A DNA stretch of 64,000 nt, taken from assembly GCF_039535785.1 (NCBI RefSeq), contig NZ_BAAAXV010000012.1:186001-250000 (forward strand), in the 5' to 3' direction. The number at the start of each line of letters is the position of its first letter. The first letter of the stretch is position 1. The notes under the pieces are model-generated. The model searched no databases, had not been told where the DNA came from, and saw nothing but the letters and a program-made list of their open reading frames with translations. The position numbers and the translations under genes are program-made. Shown here piece after piece: positions 49,883-58,581 of the stretch. This DNA comes from Nonomuraea helvata (lineage in GTDB: Bacteria; Actinomycetota; Actinomycetes; Streptosporangiales; Streptosporangiaceae).

Positions 49883-51025
49883 TCACCGGCCGCTCTTGCC
49901 GCGCAGCAGCGGATGCGTACGCATCGCCACCTCCAGCTCGCCCGGCAGCTCATCGCGGTAGCGGCCGAGCGTCGACAGATCACTGTGCCCCAGCACCCGC
50001 CGCACCGCGTCCATGTCCACCGCGTCCGCCAGCAGATGCGTCGCCGTCGTGTGCCGCAACCCGTGCGGCGTCACCGAACGCCGCTGATCGGGGTCCACCC
50101 GCCGCTGCACCCGGTCGATCACCGCCTGCACGTCTCCCCGCGCCAGCCGCCGCCCCCGCCACGACAGCAGCAACGCCTTGTCGGCCCCCGGGTTGGCCCC
50201 CGTGCCGGCCACCGTGCCGGCCACCGTGCCGGCCACCGTGCCGGCCACCGTGCCGGCCACCGTGCCGGCCACCGTGGGCCGTCCTCGCTCCAGATACTCC
50301 TGCAGCACCCCGGCAACGCCGTCCGGCAACGGCACGTCCCGCGTCCGCCCGCCCTTGCCGAAGATCCGCCAGTAGCGCACCCCGTCGTTGGTGAAGAAAT
50401 CCTCCACGTTGGCCCGCACCAGCTCCGACACCCGCGGCCCCACCGTCGACAGCAGCAGCACGATCACCGCGTCGCGCAACTCCGTACGCTGGTCGCGACG
50501 CTTGCCCGCCGGGGGAGCCTCCGGCAGCGCCCGCGCCGCCCCGATCAGCCCCTGCGCCTGCTCGCGCGTCAACGCCCGCCGCTGCGGCCGCAACCCGCCG
50601 CGCTCCTTGGCCGTCACCGTCGAAGCCGTCATCGGGTTGATCTGCACCCAGCCCGCCAGCGTCGCATGCTTGAACAGCGCCGAGATCGACCGGCGAAAAC
50701 GCGCCTGCGACGACGGCGACTGCCCGCCGCCGGCCGTGCGCCGCCGCCCGTCCGGCCGGCGCGCGAACGCCAGCAGCAACGCGTCCACATCCTGGCCCGT
50801 CAGATCGTCGAGCACCACCTCGGCGCCGGCCAGCTCCACCAGCGTCGCGACATCGCGCGCATACACCTCCGCCGTCGACGGTGACAGCGCCCCCGTCACC
50901 GTCCTGGCCCGCACCAGCTCCACATAACGGTCAGCCGCCTCCGCCACCGTCAGCCGCTCGAGCTCCGCAGGCCGCACCGGCCGCCACCTTCCCCTCGAAT
51001 GTCCCGCGCACGAGAAAAGATCCAA
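49883..51025 (-). CDS. Tyrosine recombinase/integrase with VAGT repeat insertion
   Basis: 380 residues. A SAM-like N-terminal domain (LSPSTAEVYARDVATL) is followed by the catalytic domain with Arg198 (VGPRVSEL), Lys224, His321-xx-Arg324 (HGLRHTTATHLL), His347 (LGHSDL) and Tyr356 (LGRYRDE), a full XerC/D-type active site. Residues 251-275 are six tandem copies of TVAG/VAGT coded by a 12-bp minisatellite, between the active-site Lys and HxxR. It starts 33 bases after the HTH-MurA stop on the same strand. No att site or tRNA is visible, so it may be chromosomal rather than phage-borne. Confidence 0.88.
   Translation of the reverse strand: MDLFSCAGHSRGRWRPVRPAELERLTVAEAADRYVELVRARTVTGALSPSTAEVYARDVATLVELAGAEVVLDDLTGQDVDALLLAFARRPDGRRRTAGGGQSPSSQARFRRSISALFKHATLAGWVQINPMTASTVTAKERGGLRPQRRALTREQAQGLIGAARALPEAPPAGKRRDQRTELRDAVIVLLLSTVGPRVSELVRANVEDFFTNDGVRYWRIFGKGGRTRDVPLPDGVAGVLQEYLERGRPTVAGTVAGTVAGTVAGTVAGTVAGTGANPGADKALLLSWRGRRLARGDVQAVIDRVQRRVDPDQRRSVTPHGLRHTTATHLLADAVDMDAVRRVLGHSDLSTLGRYRDELPGELEVAMRTHPLLRGKSGR
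50202..50273. repeat. 12-bp minisatellite, six perfect copies
   Basis: GTGCCGGCCACC repeated six times without a mismatch (72 bases). Each unit is four codons, so copy-number change keeps the recombinase frame. The units show no spacers, so this is not a CRISPR. Confidence 0.95.
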
Positions 51026-51058
51026 GGACGACCGTAGCGGCCGGCACCGACAGGAACG

Positions 51059-52588
51059 CTAGATGTCGCGGAACGTCTCGATGCGCGCTCCCAACGCGTT
51101 CAACCGTTCGGCCAGATCCTCATACCCGCGGTTGATCACGTAAACGTTGCGCAGCACCGAGGTGCCCTCCGCGGCCATCATCGCCAGCAGCACCACCACC
51201 GCGGGGCGCAGCGCCGGCGGGCACATCATCTCCGCGCTGCGCCACCGCGTCGGGCCCTCGACCAGGACCCGGTGCGGATCCAGCAGCTTCACCGACGCCC
51301 CCAGCCGCGTCAGCTCCGTCAGGTAGATCGCCCGGTTGTCGTACACCCAGTCGTGGATCAACGTCGAGCCCTGCGCCGACGCCGCGATCGCCGCGAAGAA
51401 CGGCACGTTGTCGATGTTCAGCCCGGGGAACGGCATCGGGTGGATCTTGTCGATGGGGGAGACCAGCTTCGACGGCCGCACCGTCAGGTCCACCAGCCGG
51501 GTACGCCCGTTGGCCGCCGCGTACTCCGGGCCCCGATCGCAGTCGAGGCCCATCTCCTCCAGCACCGCCAGCTCGATCTCCAGGAACTCCACCGGCACCC
51601 GGCAGATCGTCAGCTCCGACGACGTCACCACCGCCGCAGCCAGCAGGCTCATCGCCTCCACCGGATCCTCGGAGGGGGAGTAGTCGACGTCGCGCTCGAT
51701 GTCGGGCAGCCCGTGCACCGTCAGCGTCGTCGTCCCCACCCCTTCCACCCGCACGCCCAGCTGCTCCAGGAAGAAGCACAGGTCCTGCACCATGTAGTTG
51801 GATGAGGCGTTGCGGATCACCGTCACGCCGTCGTGCCGGGCCGCCGCCAGCAGGGCGTTCTCCGTCACCGTGTCGCCCCGCTCGGTCAGCACGATCGGCC
51901 GCGACGGCGACACCTCCCGGTCCACCCGCGCGTGATAGAACCCGCCCGTCGCGGTGATGTCTAGCCCGAAGTGCTTCAGCGCCGACATGTGCGGCTGCAC
52001 CGTACGGGTGCCCAGGTCGCAGCCGCCCGCGTACGGGATCTGGAACTGCTCGGTGCGGTGCATCAACGGGCCCAGGAACATGATGACGCTCCTGGTGCGG
52101 CGGGCCGCCTCGGTGTCCATCGCCTCCAGCTCCAGCCGGGCCGGAGGCACGATCTCCAGGTCGCTGCCCTCGTTGATCCACCGGGCCCGCACCCCGATCG
52201 AGGCCAGCACCTCCAGGATCCGGTAGACCTCCTCGATCCGCGCCACCTTGCGCAGGATCGTCCGGCCCGAGTTCAGCAGCGACGCGCACAGCAACGCCAC
52301 GCACGCGTTCTTCGACGTCTTGACGTCGATGCTGCCCGACAGGCGGCGGCCGCCCACCACCCGCAGATGCATCGGCCCCGCATATCCCAGCGAGACGATC
52401 TCACTGTCGAGCGCCTCACCGATCCGGGCGATCATCTCAAGACTGATGTTCTGGTTGCCGCGCTCGATCCGGTTGACCGCGCTCTGAGACGTCGCCAGAG
52501 CATCGGCCAGCTGCAACTGCGTCCATCCACGATGCTGACGCGCATCCCGGATCAGCCGGCCGATCCGCACAAGATAGTCATCTGCCAC
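51059..52588 (-). CDS. HTH domain fused to MurA-like enolpyruvyl transferase
   Basis: 509 residues. An N-terminal XRE HTH (residues 8-62, GWTQLQLADALATSQSAVNRIERG) is fused to a UDP-N-acetylglucosamine 1-carboxyvinyltransferase-like EPT fold. Catalytic positions look kept: KN at 93-94 (SKNACVALLCASLL), Cys190 in YAGGCDLGTR (the MurA PEP/fosfomycin cysteine), and PGLNIDN near the conserved acidic residue. It could be a dedicated second MurA, or a regulator that uses the fold as a sensor. It lies 16 bases after the HypX-like gene and 33 bases before the recombinase. Confidence 0.87.
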   Translation of the reverse strand: MADDYLVRIGRLIRDARQHRGWTQLQLADALATSQSAVNRIERGNQNISLEMIARIGEALDSEIVSLGYAGPMHLRVVGGRRLSGSIDVKTSKNACVALLCASLLNSGRTILRKVARIEEVYRILEVLASIGVRARWINEGSDLEIVPPARLELEAMDTEAARRTRSVIMFLGPLMHRTEQFQIPYAGGCDLGTRTVQPHMSALKHFGLDITATGGFYHARVDREVSPSRPIVLTERGDTVTENALLAAARHDGVTVIRNASSNYMVQDLCFFLEQLGVRVEGVGTTTLTVHGLPDIERDVDYSPSEDPVEAMSLLAAAVVTSSELTICRVPVEFLEIELAVLEEMGLDCDRGPEYAAANGRTRLVDLTVRPSKLVSPIDKIHPMPFPGLNIDNVPFFAAIAASAQGSTLIHDWVYDNRAIYLTELTRLGASVKLLDPHRVLVEGPTRWRSAEMMCPPALRPAVVVLLAMMAAEGTSVLRNVYVINRGYEDLAERLNALGARIETFRDI

Positions 52589-52604
52589 AACAGGAGACCA
52601 TATC

Positions 52605-54320
52605 TCACATATGAGATGCCGCAGCGCCCGCCGGGGCCGACGCGCCGGACAACTCCCGATGGCCCGCCAGATGCTCCGGCGTCGCCGCGGCCTTCACCTT
52701 GTGCACGAACGCCCGCCGCGCCGCCCGGAACTCGTTGCGGTCGTCGAACATGTCGCGGCTCATCTCGGCCAGCTCCTCGGCCCGGTAGGCGTCCAGCGGC
52801 CTGCGCCGCTCATCGACCTCACGCGCCTGCCGCCGCCCCGCCAGCAGCCGATCATAACCGGGATCCGCCGCCAGCCTTTCGGCGTACTCCAGCACCCTGC
52901 GCTCGAAGTCGAGCCGCGGCCCGCCCAGCATCCGATCGGCCAGCCCCATCTCGACCGCCTCCACCGCGCCGACCGGCAACGCCTGCTGCGTGAGCCTGCG
53001 CGCCGTCTCCGCGCCCACCCGGCGCGGCAGCACGTACGTCCAGTACTCGCTGCCGAACAGGCCCATCGTCCGGTAATGCGGGTTCAGCACCACCGAATCC
53101 CGGATGATCACCCGGTCGGCGCCCAGCCCCATCATGACCCCGCCCGCGCCCGCGTTGCCCCCGATGGACGTCACCACCAGCTGGCTCGTACAGCCCACGA
53201 TCTCCCGGCACACCCCGTTGATCGCGTTGATGTTCAGCCACGCCTCCAGCTCCGGCTGGCGTGCGGCCTCGATGACGTTCAGGTGGATGCCGTTGGAGAA
53301 CGTCTCCCCGCCCCGCACCACCAGCACCCGCGTGTCCTGCGCCACCGCGTACCGCAACGCCGACGACAGCCGCCGGCACTGCTCGGTCGACATCGCCCCG
53401 TTGTAGAAGTCGAAGCTCACCACTCCCACGCCGTCGCTGCGGTCATAGGTGATCTCGCTGTAGCCCGAACGCTCCGGAGCCGAGGCGACCCGGTCGCCCA
53501 GCGCCAGCGCCGCCGGCAGCTTGATCGCCCCCTCCTGCTCCAGCCGCACATGGCCCACCCACACCGAACCGCCGTCGCCGGTGTGCACCAGCACCGCGCC
53601 CTCCCGGCGCGCCGCCACCTGCCCCGGCCGCCCCGCCAGATCGGGACCCCGGTACACGTCGAACACCCGCACCGGCACCTCGCACAGCATCGCCCGGCCG
53701 CCGGGCGCCCCGTCGGCGGCCCGCACCCGCCGCAGGATGTCCTGCGTCGGCTCCTCCCAGGAGAACTCCCGATCGGAGTGCCGCATCGCCCGCCGCAGCC
53801 GGCCCCGCACCTCCGGCGCCCGGTAGTCCAGCGGCACCGGCACGAACGACGGATCCGCCGCGTTGGCCGCCACCTCCGTCACCAGCTCCACCGCCGCGTC
53901 GGCGACCGGACCGTTGTACAGCGCCGACTTGCGCGGCACCCCTGAGGGGTCCGACGGCATCGCGAACGTCCGGTACGCCCAGATCGGGCCCGCGTCCATC
54001 TCCTCGACCGCCTGCAGCGCCGTCACGCCCCACTCGGTCTCGCCCTCCAGGATCGCCCAGTCCAGCGACGACGGCCCCCGGTCCCCGGGCGGCCCCGGAT
54101 GGATGATCACCGTACGGTGGGAACGCCACAGCGCCTCAGGCACCCGCTCCTTCAGGAACGGGCAGATCACCAGATCCGGCTTGGCCAGCTCGGCCGCCTC
54201 CGCCATCGCCTGCTCCGAGACGGCCAGCTCGACACTCACCTCATGGCCGGAGCGGCGCAACTCCAGCCAGCAACGCTGGGTCAGGCCGTTGAACGAGGAG
54301 CACAGCAGCAAGATACGCAA
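52605..54320 (-). CDS. HypX-like hydrogenase maturation protein
   Basis: 571 residues from TTG at 54320 (LRILLLCSSFNGLTQR), with GGAAAGAAG upstream; a GTG at 54353 is the other choice. The N-terminal formyltransferase-like domain has the HypX hallmark HPGPPGDRGPSSLDWAI and EEMDAGPIWAYRTF. The C-terminal enoyl-CoA-hydratase-like domain has GGNAGAGGVMMGLGADRV, then NPHYRTMGLFGSEYWTYVLPR. HypX makes CO from formyl-tetrahydrofolate for the active site of [NiFe]-hydrogenase in aerobes. No hydrogenase or other hyp gene is in the window. Confidence 0.88.
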   Translation of the reverse strand: MRILLLCSSFNGLTQRCWLELRRSGHEVSVELAVSEQAMAEAAELAKPDLVICPFLKERVPEALWRSHRTVIIHPGPPGDRGPSSLDWAILEGETEWGVTALQAVEEMDAGPIWAYRTFAMPSDPSGVPRKSALYNGPVADAAVELVTEVAANAADPSFVPVPLDYRAPEVRGRLRRAMRHSDREFSWEEPTQDILRRVRAADGAPGGRAMLCEVPVRVFDVYRGPDLAGRPGQVAARREGAVLVHTGDGGSVWVGHVRLEQEGAIKLPAALALGDRVASAPERSGYSEITYDRSDGVGVVSFDFYNGAMSTEQCRRLSSALRYAVAQDTRVLVVRGGETFSNGIHLNVIEAARQPELEAWLNINAINGVCREIVGCTSQLVVTSIGGNAGAGGVMMGLGADRVIIRDSVVLNPHYRTMGLFGSEYWTYVLPRRVGAETARRLTQQALPVGAVEAVEMGLADRMLGGPRLDFERRVLEYAERLAADPGYDRLLAGRRQAREVDERRRPLDAYRAEELAEMSRDMFDDRNEFRAARRAFVHKVKAAATPEHLAGHRELSGASAPAGAAASHM

Positions 54321-54690
54321 CGGGGGACTTCTTTCCAGCAAGGTAGACGACACGGAACGGGGGGCACGGCAGGGGAGTGCTCAACGGGACGGGCGTTCTC
54401 TCCCGTCTCCCTCATTTAAGGCAGTCCCATATGGCCCATACATGTCTTTGATGCTGACATGGATCGTCCACTGCCGGTGACATTTCACCGCAAAAAACCC
54501 GCCCAGACCGGCCCTAATTGGACCGATTTGCCCGAAACATCCGCTGTGGTGGGCGGCAGGCCGCACACCCCGCCCGACCGAATCCCCCCATCCGGGAGCC
54601 CCAACCACCGCGGGAGCAGCCGACACCGTTCCACACCCGCGTGCCCCGGCCGGCCGCCACCGATCAAACAGGAACGGCACGTACCCTTCA
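54321..54690. promoter_or_regulatory. Long divergent promoter region between hypX-like and Pls-type genes
   Basis: No gene is seen in this 370-base interval. It contains TATGG/CCATA arms around 54430-54440 in an AT-rich patch (CATTTAAGG, CATACATG), a GACGGG/CCCGTC stem near the HypX side, and TTGATG/TTGGAC -35-like hexamers. It is much longer than the usual gaps in this window, which suggests regulated expression of one or both sides. The last 150 bases before the synthetase start are C-rich. Confidence 0.4.
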
Positions 54691-57600
54691 ATGTCAGCCG
54701 CCGCCGACCCACAGGAGCACCGCTTGCCCACCCACCAGGCCGACTTACGCCACACCACCGCGACCGCGCTCTACCCCGCGGGCATACTGGCGACCCAGCC
54801 ACGCACCCTCATCGACATCCTCGACGAGACCACCCGCCGCCACCCGCACGCCCTCGCGATCGACGACGGCACCGTACGCCTCGACTACCGCTCCCTGCGC
54901 ACCGAGATCGACCGCCTCGTCGCCGAACTCGCCGCAGCCGGAATCGGCCACGGCCACCGGGTAGGCATACGCGTCGCATCAGGAACCGCCGACCTGTACC
55001 TGTCCATCCTCGCCGTGCTCGCCGCCGGCGCCACATACGTCCCCGTCGACGCCGACGACCCCGCAGAACGAGCCACACTCGTCTTCGCCGAAGCAGAAGT
55101 CGACGCGGTCATCTCCGGCGAACTCACCGTGAGCGGCAACCCCACGACACCCCCGGCACCGCCCACCCCCGACGACGACGCCTGGATCATCTTCACCTCC
55201 GGCTCGACCGGCAAGCCCAAGGGCGTCGCCGTGACACACCGGTCCGCGGCCGCGTTCGTGGACGCCGAAGCCGGACTCTTCCTGCGCGACCAGCCGCTCG
55301 GCCCCGGCGACCGCGTACTCGCCGGACTGTCCGTGGCCTTCGACGCCTCCTGCGAAGAGATGTGGCTGGCCTGGCGGCACGGCGCCTGCCTCGTGCCCGC
55401 ACCCAGAGCCCTCGTACGCACCGGCATGGACCTCGGCCCCTGGCTGGCCCAGCAGCAGATCACCGTCGTCTCCACCGTGCCCACGCTGGCCGCGCTCTGG
55501 CCCGCCGAACACCTCGACCGCATCCGGCTGCTCATCTTCGGCGGCGAAGCCTGCCCACCCGAACTCGCCGAACGGCTCGCCGTACCCGAACGCGAAGTGT
55601 GGAACACCTACGGCCCCACCGAAGCCACCGTGGTCGCCTCCGCGGCACCCCTCACCGGCGACGGACCCGTACGCATCGGCCTGCCCCTCGACGGATGGGA
55701 CCTCGCCGTCATCGACGACAACGGCCACCCGGTGGCCATGGGGGAGAGCGGAGAACTGGTCATCGGCGGCGTCGGCCTGGCCCGCTACCTCGACCCCGCC
55801 AAAGACGCCGAAAAGTACGCGCCGCTACCCACCCTCGGCTGGGAACGCGCCTACCGCAGCGGCGACCTCGTCCGAGCCGACCCCCAAGGCCTGGTGTTCA
55901 TCGGCCGCGCCGACGACCAGGTCAAACTCGGCGGCCGCAGAATCGAACTCGGCGAAGTCGAAGCCGCCCTGCGGACCCTGCCCGGCGTCACCGGCGCCGC
56001 CGCCGCCGTCCGCACCGCCGGCGGCGGCCACCAGGTACTCATCGGCTACATCGTCACCGAACCCGGCTTCGACCTCGGCCACGCCCGCGACCTGCTCACC
56101 GACTCCCTGCCCGCGCCCCTGGTGCCGCGCCTGGCAGCAATCGACACACTCCCGACCAGAACCTCCGGCAAAGTCGACCGCGACGCCCTGCCCTGGCCGC
56201 TGACCGCACCCACCACGCCCACGACGCCCACCAGGCCCGAGACCGGGCTGAGCCCCGCCGAGACCGCACTGGCCGAACAGTGGACCGCCATCCTCGGCGT
56301 CGCACCACAAGGACGCGACGCCGACTTCTTCACCGACGGCGGCACCAGCCTGGCCGCAGCCCGCCTCGTATCCACACTGCGCGCCGACCACCCCGACGTC
56401 GCAGTCGGCGACGTGTACGCACAGCCGACACTCGGCGGACTGGCGCGCCTGCTCCAGGACCGAGGCGAGACCGAACCGGAACGCCGGCCCGTCACCCCGA
56501 TGCCCACCCGCGCCGCGCTGGCCCAGTCAGCACTCATGATCCCCCTGCTCACCATCGGCGCCATGCGCTGGATCGTGCTGCTCGCCGCCCTCGGCAACCT
56601 GCTGGCCCCCACATGGGCCCCCACCCTGTCCTGGTGGTGGGTGACCCTCGGCGCCCTGCTGTTCGTCACCCCCGCCGGACGGATGGGCCTGTCCGCGGCC
56701 ACGGCCCGCCTCCTGCTCCGCGGCGTACAACCAGGCAGCCATCCACGCGGCGGCAGCGTCCACCTGCGCCTGTGGTTCGCCGAACGGTTCGCCGAACGAC
56801 TCGGCGTCCCCGACCTCGCCGGCGCGCCCTACCTCGCCTGGTACGCCCGCCTGCTCGGCGCCCACGTCGGCAGCGACGCCGACCTGCACTCCCCGCCACC
56901 CATCACCGGACTGCTCAAACTCGGCAGCGGCGCCTCGATCGAACAGGAAGTCGACCTCCGCGGCCACTGGTACGACGGCGGCCGACTCCACATCGGCGAC
57001 ATCAAAATCGGCGCCGGCGCGCGAATCGGCTCCCGATCAACCCTCCTGCCCGGCACCAGAATCGGGAAGAACGCCCAGATCGCCCCCGGCTCAGCAGTCG
57101 CCGGCAACGTACCGGCAGGCCAGCTCTGGGCCGGCGCACCAGCCTTCAGACAGGGCAAAACACGCAGATCCCGGCCGGCCGAACGACCCGCCCGCTCCCG
57201 CACCTGGGCCACCCTGTACGCGCTGACCGCCATCGCGCTCAGCCTGCTCCCGGCGACCGCCGCCGCAGCCGCCCTCACCGTCCTGGCCGCCTCCGCCGCC
57301 GACGCACCCACACTCGGCCAAGCCCTCGCCGCCGCCCTGCCCGCCGTGCCACTGGCCACCATCGCCGGCATGACCACCTACGCGCTGATCACACTGGCCA
57401 GCGTGCGACTCCTCGGCACAGGCCTGCACGCCGGCCGCCACCCCGTCCACAGCCGCCAAGCCTGGCAGGCATGGACCACAGGCCGCCTGATGGCCTCCGC
57501 ACGCGTCTGGCTGTTCCCGCTGTACGCCAGCGTCCTGACACCCGCCTGGCTGCGCGCACTCGGCATGAAAGTCGGCCGCGGAACCGAACTGTCCACCGTC

Positions 57601-58581
57601 CTGGCCCTGCCCACCATGACATCCGTCGGAGACGGCGCCTTCCTGGCCGACGACACCATGGTCGCCCCGTACGAACTCGACGGCGGCTGGATGCGCATCG
57701 CCACCGCACGCATCGGCAAACGCGCCTTCCTCGGCAACTCCGGCATGACCGCACCCGGCCGCAAAGTCCCCAAAGACGGCCTCGTCGGCGTACTGTCGGC
57801 CACCCCGAAGAAAGCCAGATCCGGCTCCTCCTACGTGGGCATGCCACCCATGGAACTGCGCCGCACCGCCGAAGAAGCCGACCGCAGCCGCACCTACCAC
57901 CCGCCCGCCCGCTACAAAGTGGCCCGAGCGCTCGTCGAGACCTTCCGCGTCGTACCCGCGATGTGCACAGTCGCGCTCGCCGTCCTGGCCGCCACCGCCT
58001 TCGAATGGCTCGCCACCGGCTACGGCTTCGCCACGGCCCTCACCCTGGGCGGCGTCATCCTGGCAGCCGCCGGCATCCTCGCCGCCACCCTCGCCACAGC
58101 CGCCAAATGGGCACTCGTCGGCCGGATCACAGCCGGCAGCCGGCCACTGTGGAACTCCTTCGTCTGGCGCAACGAACTCGCCGACAACTTCGTCGAAGTG
58201 CTGGCAGCCCCCTGGTTCGCCCAACCATGGCTCGGAACCGCACCATTGAACGCGTGGCTACGTTCACTCGGGGCACGCATCGGGCATGGAGTCACATGTG
58301 ACACATACTGGCTGCCAGAAGCAGATCTGGTCACACTCGGGAACGGCGCCTGCGTCAACCGAGGCTGCGTCCTGCAAACCCACCTCTTCCACGACCGCGT
58401 CATGAACATCGACACCGTCACCCTGGACACAGGCGCGACCCTCGGCCCCCACGGCGTCATCCTGCCCGCCGCCCACATCGGAGCCCACACCACCATCGGA
58501 CCAGCCTCACTCGTCATGCGCGGCGAAACCGTACCCGCCCGCACACGATGGTTCGGCAACCCCATCTCGGCATGGCGATGA
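54691..58581 (+). CDS. Pls/PosA-family non-ribosomal peptide synthetase
   Basis: 1296 residues. Adenylation domain: A3 IIFTSGSTGKPKG (about 166-178), A4 FDASCEEMW (217-225), A5 NTYGPTE (305-311) and A10 Lys494 in TSGKVDRDAL. Thiolation domain with the phosphopantetheine serine at 553 (DGGTSLAAARL). Then membrane helices (from about 608) alternating with hexapeptide-repeat (left-handed beta-helix) modules (IGAGARIGSRSTLLPGTRIG; TLGPHGVILPAAHIGAHT). This is the layout of epsilon-poly-L-lysine synthetase. Manual extraction of the specificity residues gives D-A-E-S-I-G-T-V-V-K, which resembles lysine-type codes; this needs computation. No condensation or thioesterase domain. It is coupled by ATGA to an M1 peptidase gene. 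Confidence 0.9.
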   Translation: MSAAADPQEHRLPTHQADLRHTTATALYPAGILATQPRTLIDILDETTRRHPHALAIDDGTVRLDYRSLRTEIDRLVAELAAAGIGHGHRVGIRVASGTADLYLSILAVLAAGATYVPVDADDPAERATLVFAEAEVDAVISGELTVSGNPTTPPAPPTPDDDAWIIFTSGSTGKPKGVAVTHRSAAAFVDAEAGLFLRDQPLGPGDRVLAGLSVAFDASCEEMWLAWRHGACLVPAPRALVRTGMDLGPWLAQQQITVVSTVPTLAALWPAEHLDRIRLLIFGGEACPPELAERLAVPEREVWNTYGPTEATVVASAAPLTGDGPVRIGLPLDGWDLAVIDDNGHPVAMGESGELVIGGVGLARYLDPAKDAEKYAPLPTLGWERAYRSGDLVRADPQGLVFIGRADDQVKLGGRRIELGEVEAALRTLPGVTGAAAAVRTAGGGHQVLIGYIVTEPGFDLGHARDLLTDSLPAPLVPRLAAIDTLPTRTSGKVDRDALPWPLTAPTTPTTPTRPETGLSPAETALAEQWTAILGVAPQGRDADFFTDGGTSLAAARLVSTLRADHPDVAVGDVYAQPTLGGLARLLQDRGETEPERRPVTPMPTRAALAQSALMIPLLTIGAMRWIVLLAALGNLLAPTWAPTLSWWWVTLGALLFVTPAGRMGLSAATARLLLRGVQPGSHPRGGSVHLRLWFAERFAERLGVPDLAGAPYLAWYARLLGAHVGSDADLHSPPPITGLLKLGSGASIEQEVDLRGHWYDGGRLHIGDIKIGAGARIGSRSTLLPGTRIGKNAQIAPGSAVAGNVPAGQLWAGAPAFRQGKTRRSRPAERPARSRTWATLYALTAIALSLLPATAAAAALTVLAASAADAPTLGQALAAALPAVPLATIAGMTTYALITLASVRLLGTGLHAGRHPVHSRQAWQAWTTGRLMASARVWLFPLYASVLTPAWLRALGMKVGRGTELSTVLALPTMTSVGDGAFLADDTMVAPYELDGGWMRIATARIGKRAFLGNSGMTAPGRKVPKDGLVGVLSATPKKARSGSSYVGMPPMELRRTAEEADRSRTYHPPARYKVARALVETFRVVPAMCTVALAVLAATAFEWLATGYGFATALTLGGVILAAAGILAATLATAAKWALVGRITAGSRPLWNSFVWRNELADNFVEVLAAPWFAQPWLGTAPLNAWLRSLGARIGHGVTCDTYWLPEADLVTLGNGACVNRGCVLQTHLFHDRVMNIDTVTLDTGATLGPHGVILPAAHIGAHTTIGPASLVMRGETVPARTRWFGNPISAWR

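Noticed and set aside
50202..50273. CRISPR-like tandem array
   Set aside because: The units are contiguous 12-mers with no spacers and lie in frame inside a recombinase gene.
49883..51025. Prophage integrase marking a complete prophage
   Set aside because: No phage structural, replication or lysis genes and no tRNA or att repeat are seen around it.
54459..58301. 1280-codon frame overlapping the Pls-type synthetase
   Set aside because: Arg/Pro/His-rich shadow in another frame; the synthetase frame carries all recognisable motifs.
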